From contig DF158882.1 in assembly GCA_000307305.1 (NCBI GenBank), forward strand, positions 159,450-223,449: a DNA stretch of 64,000 nucleotides. Reading direction: 5' to 3'. The stretch is from Enterobacteriaceae bacterium B14 (lineage in GTDB: Bacteria > Pseudomonadota > Gammaproteobacteria > Enterobacterales > Enterobacteriaceae). A program made the position numbers and the translations under genes. The notes below the pieces were generated by a model that was given only the letters and a program-made list of their open reading frames with translations, had not been told where the DNA came from and made no database searches. Positions 29,139-41,028 of this stretch are shown piece by piece (positions within the stretch are counted from its first letter, which is position 1; each line of letters begins with the position of its first letter).

Positions 29139-29606
29139 AAAATTCCCCAACTTATTGGTTTGTTGCAAAACTAAAGTTTAGCTCAACTTTAGCTAGTATG
29201 GTTACACCCTTTATCTATCTTTCAGGTTGCAGTTAGGCTTGCTTTCTGTGGCCTGAAATCAATTTAGGTATAGTGCCTGGCTAATTGGCAAGTCATGTCA
29301 GTAGACTTGGCTACAATTAAGCAAAAAATGAAATAATTCCCTATTAAATAGTCAATCAATAGAATTATTTCATCTTAAGCTGCGTTAGCTGCTACCTATT
29401 ATGTGCCTTTTAGAATAATTTTAAACAAATCGATTCAGCAAAACAGCCACTGAATCCCTATTTATTTTTTGCATCAAAATAACTACGAGACTGAATACTA
29501 AACTCAGACGCGAAAATCAATGTTAGGGGGAGTGAAAGTTTGAACTAGGCCACAAAAAAGCACCATAAAAGGTGCTTTTTATAGGCTTTATTTTATTGTG
29601 GCTTAA
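29139..29606. promoter_or_regulatory. pts operon upstream region
   Basis: This 468-nt gap between ptsH and the end of cysK should carry the multiple pts promoters, which in E. coli respond to CRP and Cra. I see an inverted repeat at 29171-29192 (CTAAAGTT, 6-nt spacer, AACTTTAG) just upstream of ptsH and the cysK terminator at 29555-29580. A weak Cra-like sequence at 29254-29266 is noted but not claimed. Confidence 0.5.
29555..29580 (-). terminator. Terminator downstream of cysK
   Basis: AAAAAGCACC pairs with GGTGCTTTTT around a 6-nt loop, 27 nt past the cysK stop. The A and T runs on either side make it potentially bidirectional. Confidence 0.85.
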
Positions 29607-30569
29607 TTATTGCAGGGATTGATCTGTGAACAGGTCGGCAAACAATGCGGTGCTCAAATAACGTTCACCAGAAGAAGGTAGAATAACGACAATCGTCTTA
29701 TCTTTGAACTCGGGTTCTTCACTGAGTTTTACTGCTGCGCTGACTGCAGCACCAGAAGAGATACCAGCAAGAATACCTTCCTCTTCCATCAGACGGCGAG
29801 CCATGCTGATAGCATCGTCGTTGGTGACACGCTCAACACGGTCAACCAAGCTTAAATCAAGGTTGCCGGGGATAAAACCAGCGCCGATCCCTTGAATTTT
29901 ATGCGGGCCAGGTTTGAGTTCTTCCCCTGCGAGGGCTTGGGTAATGATAGGTGAGTCAGTTGGTTCAACAGCGACAGAAGTGATCGTCTTTTTGTGTTTT
30001 TTAAGATAGCGGCTGACACCTGTCAGCGTCCCGCCAGTACCGACTCCGGCAACAAATACATCAACTTCTCCGTCGGTATCTTCCCAGATTTCTGGGCCCG
30101 TCGTTTTTTCATGGATAGCAGGGTTAGCTGGATTGTTGAACTGTTGAAGAATGAGGTAGCGGTTAGGGTCTGATGCCAGAATCTCTTCGGCCTTGGCAAT
30201 TGCGCCTTTCATCCCTTTAGCGCCTTCGGTAAGCACGAGGTTGGCACCTAACGCTTTTAATAATTTGCGGCGTTCGACGCTCATCGTGTCAGGCATGGTC
30301 AGCGTCAATTTATAACCACGAGCGGCAGCGACGAAAGCGAGAGCAATACCTGTATTGCCGCTGGTAGGTTCAACCAGTTCTTTCCCTTCCGTTAAAACGC
30401 CACGCTTTTCGGCATCCCAAATCATACTTGCGCCAATGCGGCATTTTACGCTAAAGCTTGGGTTACGAGACTCTACTTTTGCCAAAATACGCCCATTACC
30501 AATGCGATTGAGACGGACTAAAGGTGTATGACCTATGGTCAACGAATTGTCTTCGAAAATCTTACTCAT
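29607..30569 (-). CDS. cysK: Cysteine synthase A (CysK)
   Basis: PLP enzyme that forms cysteine from O-acetylserine and sulfide; it also binds serine acetyltransferase. The 320-residue protein has the PLP lysine K42 in FSVKCRIG, the TSGNTG substrate loop, the GTGGT phosphate cup and [11 protein letters not shown] near the end. AGGATGGG precedes the ATG. The upstream 207 nt contain A/T-rich promoter-like sequence (AATATAATATAATT on the minus strand near 30645-30660), where CysB control would be expected. Confidence 0.97.
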   Translation of the reverse strand: MSKIFEDNSLTIGHTPLVRLNRIGNGRILAKVESRNPSFSVKCRIGASMIWDAEKRGVLTEGKELVEPTSGNTGIALAFVAAARGYKLTLTMPDTMSVERRKLLKALGANLVLTEGAKGMKGAIAKAEEILASDPNRYLILQQFNNPANPAIHEKTTGPEIWEDTDGEVDVFVAGVGTGGTLTGVSRYLKKHKKTITSVAVEPTDSPIITQALAGEELKPGPHKIQGIGAGFIPGNLDLSLVDRVERVTNDDAISMARRLMEEEGILAGISSGAAVSAAVKLSEEPEFKDKTIVVILPSSGERYLSTALFADLFTDQSLQ

Positions 30570-30727
30570 GACCCATCCTTAACTGTATGAAAATTGGGAT
30601 AACTCCTGACAGGGTACAGCGTCTTTCCCTCAGAGGAAGGAAAGAATAATTATATTATATTCCGATAAGAAATATAGAGAGCGAAGAAAGGAATAAAACG
30701 AGTATAAGAATGATGATTAATGAGTTG

Positions 30728-30756
30728 ATGGGATATCAAAAAATAAGATATCCCAT
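30728..30756. terminator. Stem-loop between cysZ and cysK
   Basis: ATGGGATATC pairs perfectly with GATATCCCAT around a 9-nt A-rich loop, 20 nt after the cysZ stop. It is a stable stem but lacks a clear T-run in the cysZ direction, so termination is likely but not certain. Confidence 0.5.
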
Positions 30757-30776
30757 TGTATTAAATTAAATTTTGT

Positions 30777-31529
30777 TTATACACGATCTCTGTATTTATC
30801 GACCCAAATTGCGGTAGCGCCGCAAACAGCAACTGGCATGATCACTAAATTCAGGAAGGGCACCATCGTAAACAGGCTGACAAGTGCACCAAACTGAAAA
30901 TTCTGCATACGGTCTCTTTGCAGTGCTTTACGCATAGTCAACAGAGGGATTTTATGATTATCGAAGGGGTAATCGCAGTATTGGATAGATTGCATCCAAG
31001 CGCCAAAGACGAACAGCAAGACTGGTGCGATGGTTTGCCCTATGCCCGGAATAAGCGAGAGAATAATCAGTAAGATGATTCGGGGCAGGTAGTAAGCGAG
31101 TTTTTGTATCTCTCGTTTTAGAATACGTGGCACATCTTTTATGATGCCTGTAAACCCAGAATCAGGAAGTGATTTGCCAGTCATTTTTGATTCTAGTTGT
31201 TCAGAGAGCAACCCGTTAAAAGGGGAGGCTATCAAGTTGGCGATGGTGCTAAATAAATAGCCAGACACAAGCAAAATCGATGCGATAGCGAGAGGCCACA
31301 ATATATAGCTCAACCATTGGAGCCAACTAGGGACGATAGACATAAGCGTGTCTATCCACCCTGACATATTGCTAAATATCCACCAGAATGCGCCCCCCAT
31401 AAGAAGGATATTGACCAGCAAGGGAATAAAGACATAACGCTTTAGCCCTGGGGTGAGAATCAGTTTCCACCCTAGATTGAAGTAGTAAATGCCGCTAAAT
31501 GATTTTTTCACTGAGTTTGGTTCGTGCAT
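30777..31529 (-). CDS. cysZ: Sulfate transporter CysZ
   Basis: Inner-membrane sulfate permease feeding cysteine synthesis, 250 residues (E. coli 253). The conserved blocks [36 protein letters not shown] and [13 protein letters not shown] are present, with about four to six hydrophobic segments. It sits between zipA (divergent) and cysK as in E. coli. The ribosome binding site before 31529 is weak but no better start is visible. Confidence 0.96.
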   Translation of the reverse strand: MHEPNSVKKSFSGIYYFNLGWKLILTPGLKRYVFIPLLVNILLMGGAFWWIFSNMSGWIDTLMSIVPSWLQWLSYILWPLAIASILLVSGYLFSTIANLIASPFNGLLSEQLESKMTGKSLPDSGFTGIIKDVPRILKREIQKLAYYLPRIILLIILSLIPGIGQTIAPVLLFVFGAWMQSIQYCDYPFDNHKIPLLTMRKALQRDRMQNFQFGALVSLFTMVPFLNLVIMPVAVCGATAIWVDKYRDRV

Positions 31530-31756
31530 GAGCTAACATATCTCACATATAGATCTTATTGTTGGTATCATATCTGCATGATTTCGTTCTTACCAGCGGG
31601 GTTTTGAGTGAAAAATAAGCTGAAACTGTGTGTGAGACCGTTTTTTTAACAGTTCCGACTTAATACGGACTTGCACTTATCTACATACGCAAATAAAGTT
31701 ATAAGGTGTATGTACGCCATTGTGGCAAATTAATTATAACAATCAGAGATAGAGCA

Positions 31757-32848
31757 ATGATGCAGGATTTAGAATTGCGTCACGTATTAACCATAGTTGG
31801 CGTGGTCTTCATTGTCGCATTAGTCCTACATGGTTTGTGGACGAGCCGTAAAGAACGTTCTTCGATGTTTGGCGATCGCTCGGCTAAACGGTATCAAGAT
31901 GAACAGGCGGATACTTTCCCTGATGAAACTATTGATGATGGGGTTGGCGAAACTCGTATTCTCAGTACATCACAATCTGATACAGATGTAGATGATCTTG
32001 CAGAAACGATTACAACAGAACATAAACCCTATCGTGCAGAGATGCCATCGGTTAAATTTGCGTCAGCATCCCATAAGCCAGTAGATGAGGCTCGCGTTGT
32101 CGACGCTGAAGAAGCGAAACCGACTGCGGAAAACCATCGTGGCGAAGGCAAACAGCTTGAGTTTTCAGAGTTGAACATATCTGAAAATATAGAGCCACAG
32201 CCAGTAGAACATAAAAAGCCTGAACATAAACCTCAAGAAAGTAGCGGGTCTAGTGCTTGGATATCCGCGGCTCTCGTGGGCAAACCTTCGAAACCTACGC
32301 CGCCTAAAGTGGTGGAAGAAGAGAAGGGCGAAATTCTAATTAATACCAGTGATGAAATGCTTAGCGATGTTTCTCCTAAGAACGATATAGCGGCTGAGCC
32401 AGTTGAAGCACCAAAGCGTGAGCCTAAAGAGGACGTATTGGTGTTACATGTCGCTGCTCATGCGAATAGCTCGCTAGAGGGCACGGCTTTATTGCCTAGC
32501 ATCCTACAAGCGGGTTTCCAATTCGGTGAGATGCAGATTTTCCATCGTCATTTGAACCCAACCGGCGGTGGTCCAGTTCTATTTAGCTTAGCGAATATGG
32601 TAAAACCAGGTTCGTTCGATCCTGAAAATATGTCCGAATTCACCACCCCTGGAATATCTATCTTTATGATGGTGCCTTCTTATGGTGATGCGAATCAAAA
32701 CTTCAAACTGATGCTGCAATCAGCCCAACGTATTGCCGATGATGTGGGTGGTGTGGTGCTCGATGATGAACGCAGAATGTTAACGCCGCAAAAGCTAGAA
32801 ACCTACAAGGCACGAATCAAAGTAGTGCTAGAAGATAACGCGAAGTAA
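31757..32848 (+). CDS. zipA: Cell division protein ZipA
   Basis: Essential inner-membrane protein that tethers FtsZ at mid-cell. The 363-residue protein begins with a single membrane anchor (about residues 5-25, after MMQDLELRH), then the conserved [14 protein letters not shown] patch, a long charged linker (about 45-225) and the C-terminal FtsZ-binding domain (about 228-358; [18 protein letters not shown] and [10 protein letters not shown]). The open frame runs from 31706, but the ATG at 31757 reproduces the E. coli MMQDL start. The linker is rich in Glu/Lys/Pro rather than the Pro/Gln-rich linker of E. coli. Confidence 0.96.
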   Translation: MMQDLELRHVLTIVGVVFIVALVLHGLWTSRKERSSMFGDRSAKRYQDEQADTFPDETIDDGVGETRILSTSQSDTDVDDLAETITTEHKPYRAEMPSVKFASASHKPVDEARVVDAEEAKPTAENHRGEGKQLEFSELNISENIEPQPVEHKKPEHKPQESSGSSAWISAALVGKPSKPTPPKVVEEEKGEILINTSDEMLSDVSPKNDIAAEPVEAPKREPKEDVLVLHVAAHANSSLEGTALLPSILQAGFQFGEMQIFHRHLNPTGGGPVLFSLANMVKPGSFDPENMSEFTTPGISIFMMVPSYGDANQNFKLMLQSAQRIADDVGGVVLDDERRMLTPQKLETYKARIKVVLEDNAK

Positions 32849-32881
32849 AGCTAAGGCATAACAGAGACTTTAAATTTAAAT

Positions 32882-32905
32882 AACCCCCGTTTTTTCGGGG
32901 GTTTT
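32882..32905 (+). terminator. Terminator of zipA
   Basis: AACCCCCG pairs with CGGGGGTT around a T-rich loop and is followed by TTTT, 33 nt after the zipA stop and 19 nt before the ligA start. ligA must therefore have its own promoter or rely on read-through. Confidence 0.75.
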
Positions 32906-32921
32906 CTATTATTAATGGTGA

Positions 32922-34946
<2,025 letters not shown>

Positions 34947-34956
34947 AAGTCAGAGT

Positions 34957-35178
34957 ATGGAAAAAGAGAATCTGTTGGAGATAGCTAACACAGTAATGCC
35001 ATTCGGCAAATACAAAGGAAGGGTGTTGATAGACCTTCCCGAAGAGTATCTATTGTGGTTTGCCCGCAAGGGGGAGTTCCCGCAGGGCAAATTAGGGCAA
35101 TTAATGGAAATGACGCTCGCAATAAAAATTGAAGGTCTGGATAGCCTTATTACCCCCTTGAAGGGAAAAAGGCGATAA
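34957..35178 (+). CDS. DUF3820 family small protein
   Basis: A 73-residue protein with the DUF3820 core MPFGKYKGRVLIDLPEEYLLWFARKG, a family sometimes labelled quorum-sensing-regulated virulence factor without strong evidence. It starts 10 nt after the ligA stop and is probably co-transcribed. Its stop codon lies inside a long inverted repeat (35143-35191), listed separately. Confidence 0.85.
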   Translation: MEKENLLEIANTVMPFGKYKGRVLIDLPEEYLLWFARKGEFPQGKLGQLMEMTLAIKIEGLDSLITPLKGKRR

Positions 35179-35191
35179 GGGTAATAAGGCT
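35143..35191 (+). terminator. Long inverted repeat across the DUF3820 stop codon
   Basis: AGCCTTATTACCC (35143-35155) is the exact reverse complement of GGGTAATAAGGCT (35179-35191). The 13-bp stem with a 23-nt loop spans the last codons and stop of the DUF3820 gene. No strong T-run follows, so it may be a terminator, an mRNA 3' stabiliser or a regulatory structure. Confidence 0.5.
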
Positions 35192-35360
35192 TGCTTATGC
35201 CTATTAATCCAGAGGAAAATGGCCGTAGTCTTAACTGCCTGTGGATGTTCCTGACAGTATTATGTAGTGTTGTAGTACTTACTTACACCCATTTGATTTC
35301 AAGGTGCGAAAGGTAAACTCCCCGTAGCTTGGAAGATGAAAGAGATATCAAGGATAAAAA

Positions 35361-36512
35361 ATGACTGCAGTAATTTCTTACACCGACCGTGCTATACAAG
35401 TTCTAGGTAAATTAGGTATTCGTTTGACACCTGAACCTGAGGCGCCGGTGCTTCAGCTGTTAGATGCTATTTCAGATCTTGATAATACTCGTGTCATGGC
35501 TATTGCCCGCACACTGCAACAGCAAAGTGCCTTTAACGCCGTTGTGCGTGACAATATTCTAGGTATGGACGTAGCCAATCGTCAGGCAACTATTGTTGCT
35601 GCTTTTGACTCCATCCGCACTGATGCACAGCAGATGGTACTGTGGCTAGATGACGGCAAGCTCGATTTCGTCGAAAAAATGCGCATGGGTTGGATGAGCA
35701 TGATGCGCGGTTCTATCCCAGACCGTTTCGCTCAAATCAAAAAAACCTATCTTGAAGTGGCAAAAGATTCCAGTGACCAGATCGCTCGCGAACGTGTGAT
35801 TCTGGAAGCTTACCAAGATTATCGCTTCGGATTGAAACAGGCTCAAATTGACTCAGAAGAGCTGTTTAATATCGCGACCGGTCGTCTGGAACAGCAAAAA
35901 GCCGTGCTACAAACTGCTCAAAACAGCGTTGAATCCTTCCAAGGAGAAGATGCAGCCGAGCGCTCTCGTTTAGAGCTGGTCCGCGATGAATCACTTCGTC
36001 TCTATCAGAAAGAAGATGAGCGCTACCAGATTGTTAAAGACCTGAACGAAAACCTGATTATTGCCTATAATGCGGCAGAAGCCGTATTTGCTCGTATTCA
36101 GCAGACATCAACGGTTAAAGACCGCGTATTCCGCCAAAGTGTCACCTTCTTCGGCACCAACGAACTGGTCTTTACCGCACTTTCTGCTTCCATGACCTCC
36201 CTGAGTGGTTTGCATGAAAGCACTCAGACATTGGAAGCGATGAAAGAGGGTATGAACAAAGGGCTGGAAGCGATCGCGACCGCGGGTAATAAACAGCTGG
36301 AAGCAGGTCTGCGTGCAGGTTATGGCTCTACCATCAAAGCGGAATCACTGCGCTCTCTGGTTGATGCCATTGTTAGCTATCAAGAATCCAGTTATCGCAT
36401 GATAAGTGAACTGAGAGCTGAGTCTGAAAGCAACGCCAAAGAAATTAGCCACGTCGTCGAAGATGGCAAACGCCGCTTCTCCGAGGTTGTTATCAAGGCT
36501 AGCGTGCAATGA
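35361..36512 (+). CDS. Unrecognised helical protein, first gene of a three-gene operon
   Basis: A 383-residue cytosolic protein predicted to be almost entirely alpha-helical, with coiled-coil stretches about 150-230 and 310-375 and no signal peptide or membrane segment. Similar proteins are labelled 'cell surface protein' or compared loosely to TelA toxic-anion resistance proteins in databases; I cannot confirm either. AAGGA sits before the ATG. Its stop overlaps the next start (ATGA), so the two are translationally coupled. I infer a scaffold or adaptor role from structure only. Confidence 0.8.
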   Translation: MTAVISYTDRAIQVLGKLGIRLTPEPEAPVLQLLDAISDLDNTRVMAIARTLQQQSAFNAVVRDNILGMDVANRQATIVAAFDSIRTDAQQMVLWLDDGKLDFVEKMRMGWMSMMRGSIPDRFAQIKKTYLEVAKDSSDQIARERVILEAYQDYRFGLKQAQIDSEELFNIATGRLEQQKAVLQTAQNSVESFQGEDAAERSRLELVRDESLRLYQKEDERYQIVKDLNENLIIAYNAAEAVFARIQQTSTVKDRVFRQSVTFFGTNELVFTALSASMTSLSGLHESTQTLEAMKEGMNKGLEAIATAGNKQLEAGLRAGYGSTIKAESLRSLVDAIVSYQESSYRMISELRAESESNAKEISHVVEDGKRRFSEVVIKASVQ

Positions 36513-37948
36513 GTGATAATATCAAACTCAGTGATCAACTGGGTGCGATGGCAATTATTGACGATCTCTACCAGCAGCAGATGATGCTGGTAGAGCATCT
36601 CGATCACGCGACATTACGTAAAAACATCGCCCAGAAAATCAAAGATTATTATCTTTCCCGTGGCTTAAGCATCGAAGATGAGTTGATTGATGCTGGTGTA
36701 AAAACTTGGTTCGAGAATCGTTTACGCTTTGATGCGCCTAAAACCACATGGTTTCAACGCCAACTGGCACGCGCCTATATTAAACGCGGTAGTGCGGGCA
36801 AAGTGATAGGTGTGGTTACTCTTGCCGTCATGCTACTGTGGGGCGGTAAATACTATATTCAGGCTCAACGTACTGAGTTTATCGCCAAAGGTATGGCGTT
36901 TCAGAGCAAGGATATTATTACAAAAACAGAAAATGCCATTCAGCTTAGAAGCCGCTACGAGCAGCTCAGTAAGCAAAAAGCACGCTATACCGCACCACTT
37001 ATCTCTAAGCTTCAAACGTCATATCTCAGCTCAATAGAGCAGGTAAATTTCCAAAATATTCTCTCCATCGGCACGCCACTTAAGCTCACTTCACTGACCT
37101 CTGGCGAACCGGTAAAAGCAGGTTTTAATAATCTGAAATATGGTTCTCAAGAAGAGGGAACGGAACTTGTTGCTAAGCTGACAAAGTTTAATGCGGAGCT
37201 AACGGAAAATACCCAAAACAGCCAAGAAGCCTTAGAACTTTGGCAACAGGTCATTGAACAAGACCGACAACTCAGTGCGATAGAGAATAAGAGCGACTTT
37301 GCGAGACTTTATAACAGTAACGTGAAGTTCAAAAATGCCTTTAATAGCGCTAAATCCTCCCTGCAAACGTCAGGTGTTGGGGATATCGCCGCTCTTGAAG
37401 GAATGTATCTTCAAACAGAGCAGGCGCTGGGTAAACAGCAAGAAGTTAACCAGTTGCTTAGCCAGATTAAAGCTGCTGGTGTCCCGGATCAGGATATGGG
37501 CGCGGTGAACGCCACGGCAGAGTCGGCAATACGTGCATTCGGTGCAATGGATGCTGCGGCTGGACAAGGTTATATCGACCAGTTGTACTACTACAACGAT
37601 CTGGCCAGCCGCCGTTTAACGCTGATGGTCGTCGATAGAGTCGGGGAAAAATCGGGTGTACAGCGAACTTACGATTCTTCGGGGGGTAACGCTTGGTACC
37701 TCGTCGTCGAAGCCGTGACACCAAACGGTGAAGTCTTTCCGATGCGTATTACTGACAGCGAAACAGGCACTATCAAAACAGTCGATACTTTTGCCATTCG
37801 GGTTAAGCAGAGCGAATTTAACCGCGTGCGCTCAGATAAAATGGATGACGGACACCTTAGCCAGCGTAATATCGGGGATAAACCGGTAGGGCGTTTGAGT
37901 TTCACCTACGACCGTCCTGTGATGGACGGCATGATTACGGAGTGGTAA
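36509..37948 (+). CDS. DUF6384-like membrane-anchored protein
   Basis: A 479-residue protein with an N-terminal cytosolic helical domain (1-90, LSDQLGAMAIIDDLYQQQ start), one membrane helix at about 95-113 (GKVIGVVTLAVMLLWGG), then a helical region (115-350) and a C-terminal beta-rich domain (about 365-479) carrying RMDDGHLSQRNIGDKP-like residues. I recognise the N-terminus as that of DUF6384 proteins, of unknown function. It overlaps the preceding gene by 4 nt and the next begins 3 nt after its stop. It probably presents its C-terminal domain outside the inner membrane. Confidence 0.8.
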   Translation: MSDNIKLSDQLGAMAIIDDLYQQQMMLVEHLDHATLRKNIAQKIKDYYLSRGLSIEDELIDAGVKTWFENRLRFDAPKTTWFQRQLARAYIKRGSAGKVIGVVTLAVMLLWGGKYYIQAQRTEFIAKGMAFQSKDIITKTENAIQLRSRYEQLSKQKARYTAPLISKLQTSYLSSIEQVNFQNILSIGTPLKLTSLTSGEPVKAGFNNLKYGSQEEGTELVAKLTKFNAELTENTQNSQEALELWQQVIEQDRQLSAIENKSDFARLYNSNVKFKNAFNSAKSSLQTSGVGDIAALEGMYLQTEQALGKQQEVNQLLSQIKAAGVPDQDMGAVNATAESAIRAFGAMDAAAGQGYIDQLYYYNDLASRRLTLMVVDRVGEKSGVQRTYDSSGGNAWYLVVEAVTPNGEVFPMRITDSETGTIKTVDTFAIRVKQSEFNRVRSDKMDDGHLSQRNIGDKPVGRLSFTYDRPVMDGMITEW

Positions 37949-37951
37949 ACC

Positions 37952-39343
37952 ATGCTGGCAAGAGACGTTGAACGTTATATCCGTAACACAGAGAGCCAGT
38001 CCGAGCAGCAGCTTATGGCGCTAGATCTCACTATGCTTGAGAAGCAGCGCGAAATTTTGGCCCTGACTAATCAACAAGCTGAAATTTATCGGCAGATGGC
38101 GGATGTACTATTAAGCGAATCCCCAGACGTCAGCGGCGGTAATAACGGCCACATTCAAACACTGCTGCTACGGTTGAAAAAAGATACGGATGACCTGGCG
38201 GTTAAACAGCAATATTTACAGGCCAATCTATCGACCTGTCAGGGGCTACTGGAGCAGTTATCCGAAAAAGTCACTGTGCTAGAGACAGAGCGCGATAAAG
38301 TGCTGTTCGACGATCCGAACGTTGTTTCGCTGTCTGAGCAGATAGCAACAACCCAAGGTAGCGTTGAACAGGCTGAGCAGACTTATCACTCAAACATAGA
38401 TGAGTTTAAGGCCAAACTGGCGGAGTACCGGCTAGATGGTCGCTACAACTATCTGCTAAAGCGTAAATTTGGTCACCCTGAGTACGCTGGGCGCTGGATT
38501 TTTCGGAATCTAGATAGCTGGCTTGCTCGGCAGGTTAACTTCCCTCGCAACTTCAATAATGAAAAGATGCTGCTTGCTCTGCTAGATGAGAGCGACCTGC
38601 GCTTGAACAATGTGAAGCAAAGCTATGAGGATCTTATTTTGCAGCGCGACAAGTGTGTTGCATTGCAAGAAGATAAAATCGGGCTGACGGCTCTCTATGA
38701 GCAGGCGACCAAGCTACAAAGTGACATCAGCTCATTGGAAGAGAAGCTCCACACAGCTTCGCAATCCCTGCAAGACAATCAAGCGGGTGAGAGTAGCCTA
38801 TATAAAGAAGTCTCTCAAAAAATTGCTGAGGCGATGAGCCAACTGCCCATCGCACAACTCAATGAGCTGGCACTAAAAACCAACAGCACGCTGGATGACC
38901 ACTTACTTAAAGGGCTCGCTCAATCGAGGGATGAAATTAAGTATAAAGAGGATGAGTTTAAGCGCCAGTCATCAAGCTACAGCCAGGCAAAAGCAAACGT
39001 TGCGGGGCTAAAAAACCTTCGTGAGCAGTTTGAAGTCAATGGCATGGGGCAATCGCGTTTCGAATATCTCCTCACGCCAACGCTTCTTACCAGTCTAATA
39101 GATGAGTTAATCGGTGCTCGCAGCACGCCAGATAGCCTTCTCAGGCAGCTTGAGAAGTCACAAAAAATGGTGGAGATGATATTTGAATCTGTCACGACGA
39201 CAGTCTCTTATCGCCGTGCACCTTCTGGATACTCTGGTGGTTCACGCTCCTCAGGCCGCAGTTCGTCTTCATCAAGTTCTGGTGGATTCTCGACGAGGTC
39301 TTCGACGGGCGGTGGTGGTTTTAGAACAACGGATAGTTTTTAG
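37952..39343 (+). CDS. Coiled-coil protein with Ser/Gly-rich tail
   Basis: A 463-residue protein that is mostly coiled coil (about 5-150 and 210-350) with no membrane segment. The last 40 residues are a low-complexity tail of Ser, Gly and Arg (SGGSRSSGRSSSSSSSGG...) ending in FRTTDSF, reminiscent of flexible assembly tails. GGAGTGG lies before the ATG. It is the third gene of the operon and is tightly spaced to the DUF6384-like gene. I do not recognise the family; filament or scaffold formation is a guess. Confidence 0.75.
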   Translation: MLARDVERYIRNTESQSEQQLMALDLTMLEKQREILALTNQQAEIYRQMADVLLSESPDVSGGNNGHIQTLLLRLKKDTDDLAVKQQYLQANLSTCQGLLEQLSEKVTVLETERDKVLFDDPNVVSLSEQIATTQGSVEQAEQTYHSNIDEFKAKLAEYRLDGRYNYLLKRKFGHPEYAGRWIFRNLDSWLARQVNFPRNFNNEKMLLALLDESDLRLNNVKQSYEDLILQRDKCVALQEDKIGLTALYEQATKLQSDISSLEEKLHTASQSLQDNQAGESSLYKEVSQKIAEAMSQLPIAQLNELALKTNSTLDDHLLKGLAQSRDEIKYKEDEFKRQSSSYSQAKANVAGLKNLREQFEVNGMGQSRFEYLLTPTLLTSLIDELIGARSTPDSLLRQLEKSQKMVEMIFESVTTTVSYRRAPSGYSGGSRSSGRSSSSSSSGGFSTRSSTGGGGFRTTDSF

Positions 39344-39354
39344 TACTCACGTCT

Positions 39355-39423
39355 TCTCGTTTTAAAACGAGTATAGCGGTAATAGAGACATGGGCTGCAC
39401 GAAATCATCGTGCAGCCCATGTC
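39355..39423. terminator. Tandem hairpins between convergent genes
   Basis: A perfect palindrome CTCGTTTTAAAACGAG (39355-39370) is followed by a strong stem-loop in which GACATGGGCTGCACG (39387-39401) pairs perfectly with CGTGCAGCCCATGTC (39409-39423) around 7 nt. They lie between the coiled-coil operon and ydfJ, which converge, and probably stop transcription from both. Confidence 0.65.
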
Positions 39424-39528
39424 ATTTATATCGCTGATTGTGAGAGAAGAACGATTAAGCTAATTAACTTTGTGTCTCTCAATCAGTATCTCCCAATCAG
39501 CGTCTTCCAATCTGTTCGAATCCTCTTC

Positions 39529-40908
39529 TTAAGCATCTGCGGCATCTTTTGGATCGCTTAGGTCACGGTCTTTGACTTCCGGCATATAAATGGCGGAGAT
39601 TAGCGCAATAAGCGAATAAATAACGATCATCACAACGATAGGCATCCAAGAGTCTGTCATGTTGCAGAATATCCCCGCCAGCAATGGGCCGAAGCCAACA
39701 GCGACCAGACCACCGGTTTCTTTCGAGATCGCCATGCGAGTAAACCGATTCTGCGAGCCAAATATTTCTGCCATCGTGATATTTTCCAGTGCAAACAGAC
39801 CTAGAACGGCGACGTTATGGATAACGATGATGCAGGCCATAATCATGTTCACCTCGTTGCTCTTATCCATAATCATGGACAGCGTTGGATAGGCTAAGAT
39901 GATCGAACCTATGCTAAGAACGATATAGGGCAGGCGGCGGCCAATTTTGTCAGAGAGCCAGCCTAATAGAGGGATAGTGAGGAACCCGATAACGGAACTT
40001 ATCATCAATGCATCGGTAGGAATGCTCTTATCAAACAGTAAGGTCTGTACCAGATAGCCTGTCAGAAAGGTTTGGATTAACCCTGAGTTACCTGCCTGAC
40101 CGAAACGCAGTCCTGTCGCCAGCCAAAATGATTTGCTGGTGAACATAGAAACCAGAGAGTCTACGGTGGTGGTGTCTTTGCTTGTTGATACCGCTTTCTC
40201 GTCTAATTTCTCTTCGCTGGCTTTTTCGCTTACCTTTTCAAAGACAGGGCTCTCTTTAAGATTCATTCGTAGCCAGACAGCAAAGAACATCACTACGACG
40301 CTAGATAAGAACGGGATACGCCAGCCCCAGTCTAGTAACTGCTCTCTGTCTAAGACGAAAAACATGACAGCCCAGATGGCTGTGGCACTTAGCGTACCGC
40401 AGTTGGTACCCATAGCGACCAGAGAAGAGATAATTCCTCGTTTACCTGTTGGTGCATATTCAGCCAGCATAGTGCCAGCACCAGAGATTTCGGCACCTGC
40501 GCCCAAACCCTGAATAATCCGTAAGGTAACGAGCAGAATAGGGGCAAAAATACCGATCTGAGCGTAAGTAGGGAGAAGACCAATCAGCATGGTACAAATA
40601 CCCATCATCGTAATTGTGATGAACAGGACCTTTTTTCTGCCAACTTTATCGCCCATGCTGCCAAAAACAAATGCGCCGACAATCCGAGCAACATAGCCCG
40701 CACCATAGGTTCCCATAGCGAGAATTAACGCCATAGCTGCGGATTGTTCAGGGAAGAAAATTTCATGGAAAACCAGTGCTGCACCGAGGGAGTACAACTG
40801 AAAATCCATAAACTCTAACGCTGTCCCAAGCCACCCAGAGACGGCAGCCTTAACAAGATCGGAGGTGCTTCTTTCCGTGTTGTCCGTTTTAACTTCGTTA
40901 TTATGCAT
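39529..40908 (-). CDS. ydfJ: MHS-family MFS transporter YdfJ
   Basis: A 459-residue, 12-helix transporter of the metabolite:proton symporter subfamily. The sequence LEFMDFQLYSLGAALVFHEIFFP and the block GAGAEISGAGTMLAEYAPTGKRG match E. coli YdfJ closely. In E. coli ydfJ lies next to rspB, and here rspB is 120 nt upstream on the same strand. The substrate is unproven; a hexonate or hexuronate-type acid is plausible from the RspB association. AAGGAAT precedes the ATG. Confidence 0.88.
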   Translation of the reverse strand: MHNNEVKTDNTERSTSDLVKAAVSGWLGTALEFMDFQLYSLGAALVFHEIFFPEQSAAMALILAMGTYGAGYVARIVGAFVFGSMGDKVGRKKVLFITITMMGICTMLIGLLPTYAQIGIFAPILLVTLRIIQGLGAGAEISGAGTMLAEYAPTGKRGIISSLVAMGTNCGTLSATAIWAVMFFVLDREQLLDWGWRIPFLSSVVVMFFAVWLRMNLKESPVFEKVSEKASEEKLDEKAVSTSKDTTTVDSLVSMFTSKSFWLATGLRFGQAGNSGLIQTFLTGYLVQTLLFDKSIPTDALMISSVIGFLTIPLLGWLSDKIGRRLPYIVLSIGSIILAYPTLSMIMDKSNEVNMIMACIIVIHNVAVLGLFALENITMAEIFGSQNRFTRMAISKETGGLVAVGFGPLLAGIFCNMTDSWMPIVVMIVIYSLIALISAIYMPEVKDRDLSDPKDAADA

Positions 40909-41028
40909 ATTCCTTTTCTCTTCTGCTTGTTGTTATATCCCGCCATGATTCGAGTGACAGAGAGGCTAGCCATGCTCTGCAACTCGAATGTGTTAGGGAT
41001 GGAAAAGTGTAGGTACGGTATGTCTAGG

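Noticed and set aside
29254-29266. Cra (FruR)-like sequence TGAAATCAATTTA upstream of ptsH
   Set aside because: The symmetry is too weak to claim without a position matrix, although a Cra site would be expected in this region.
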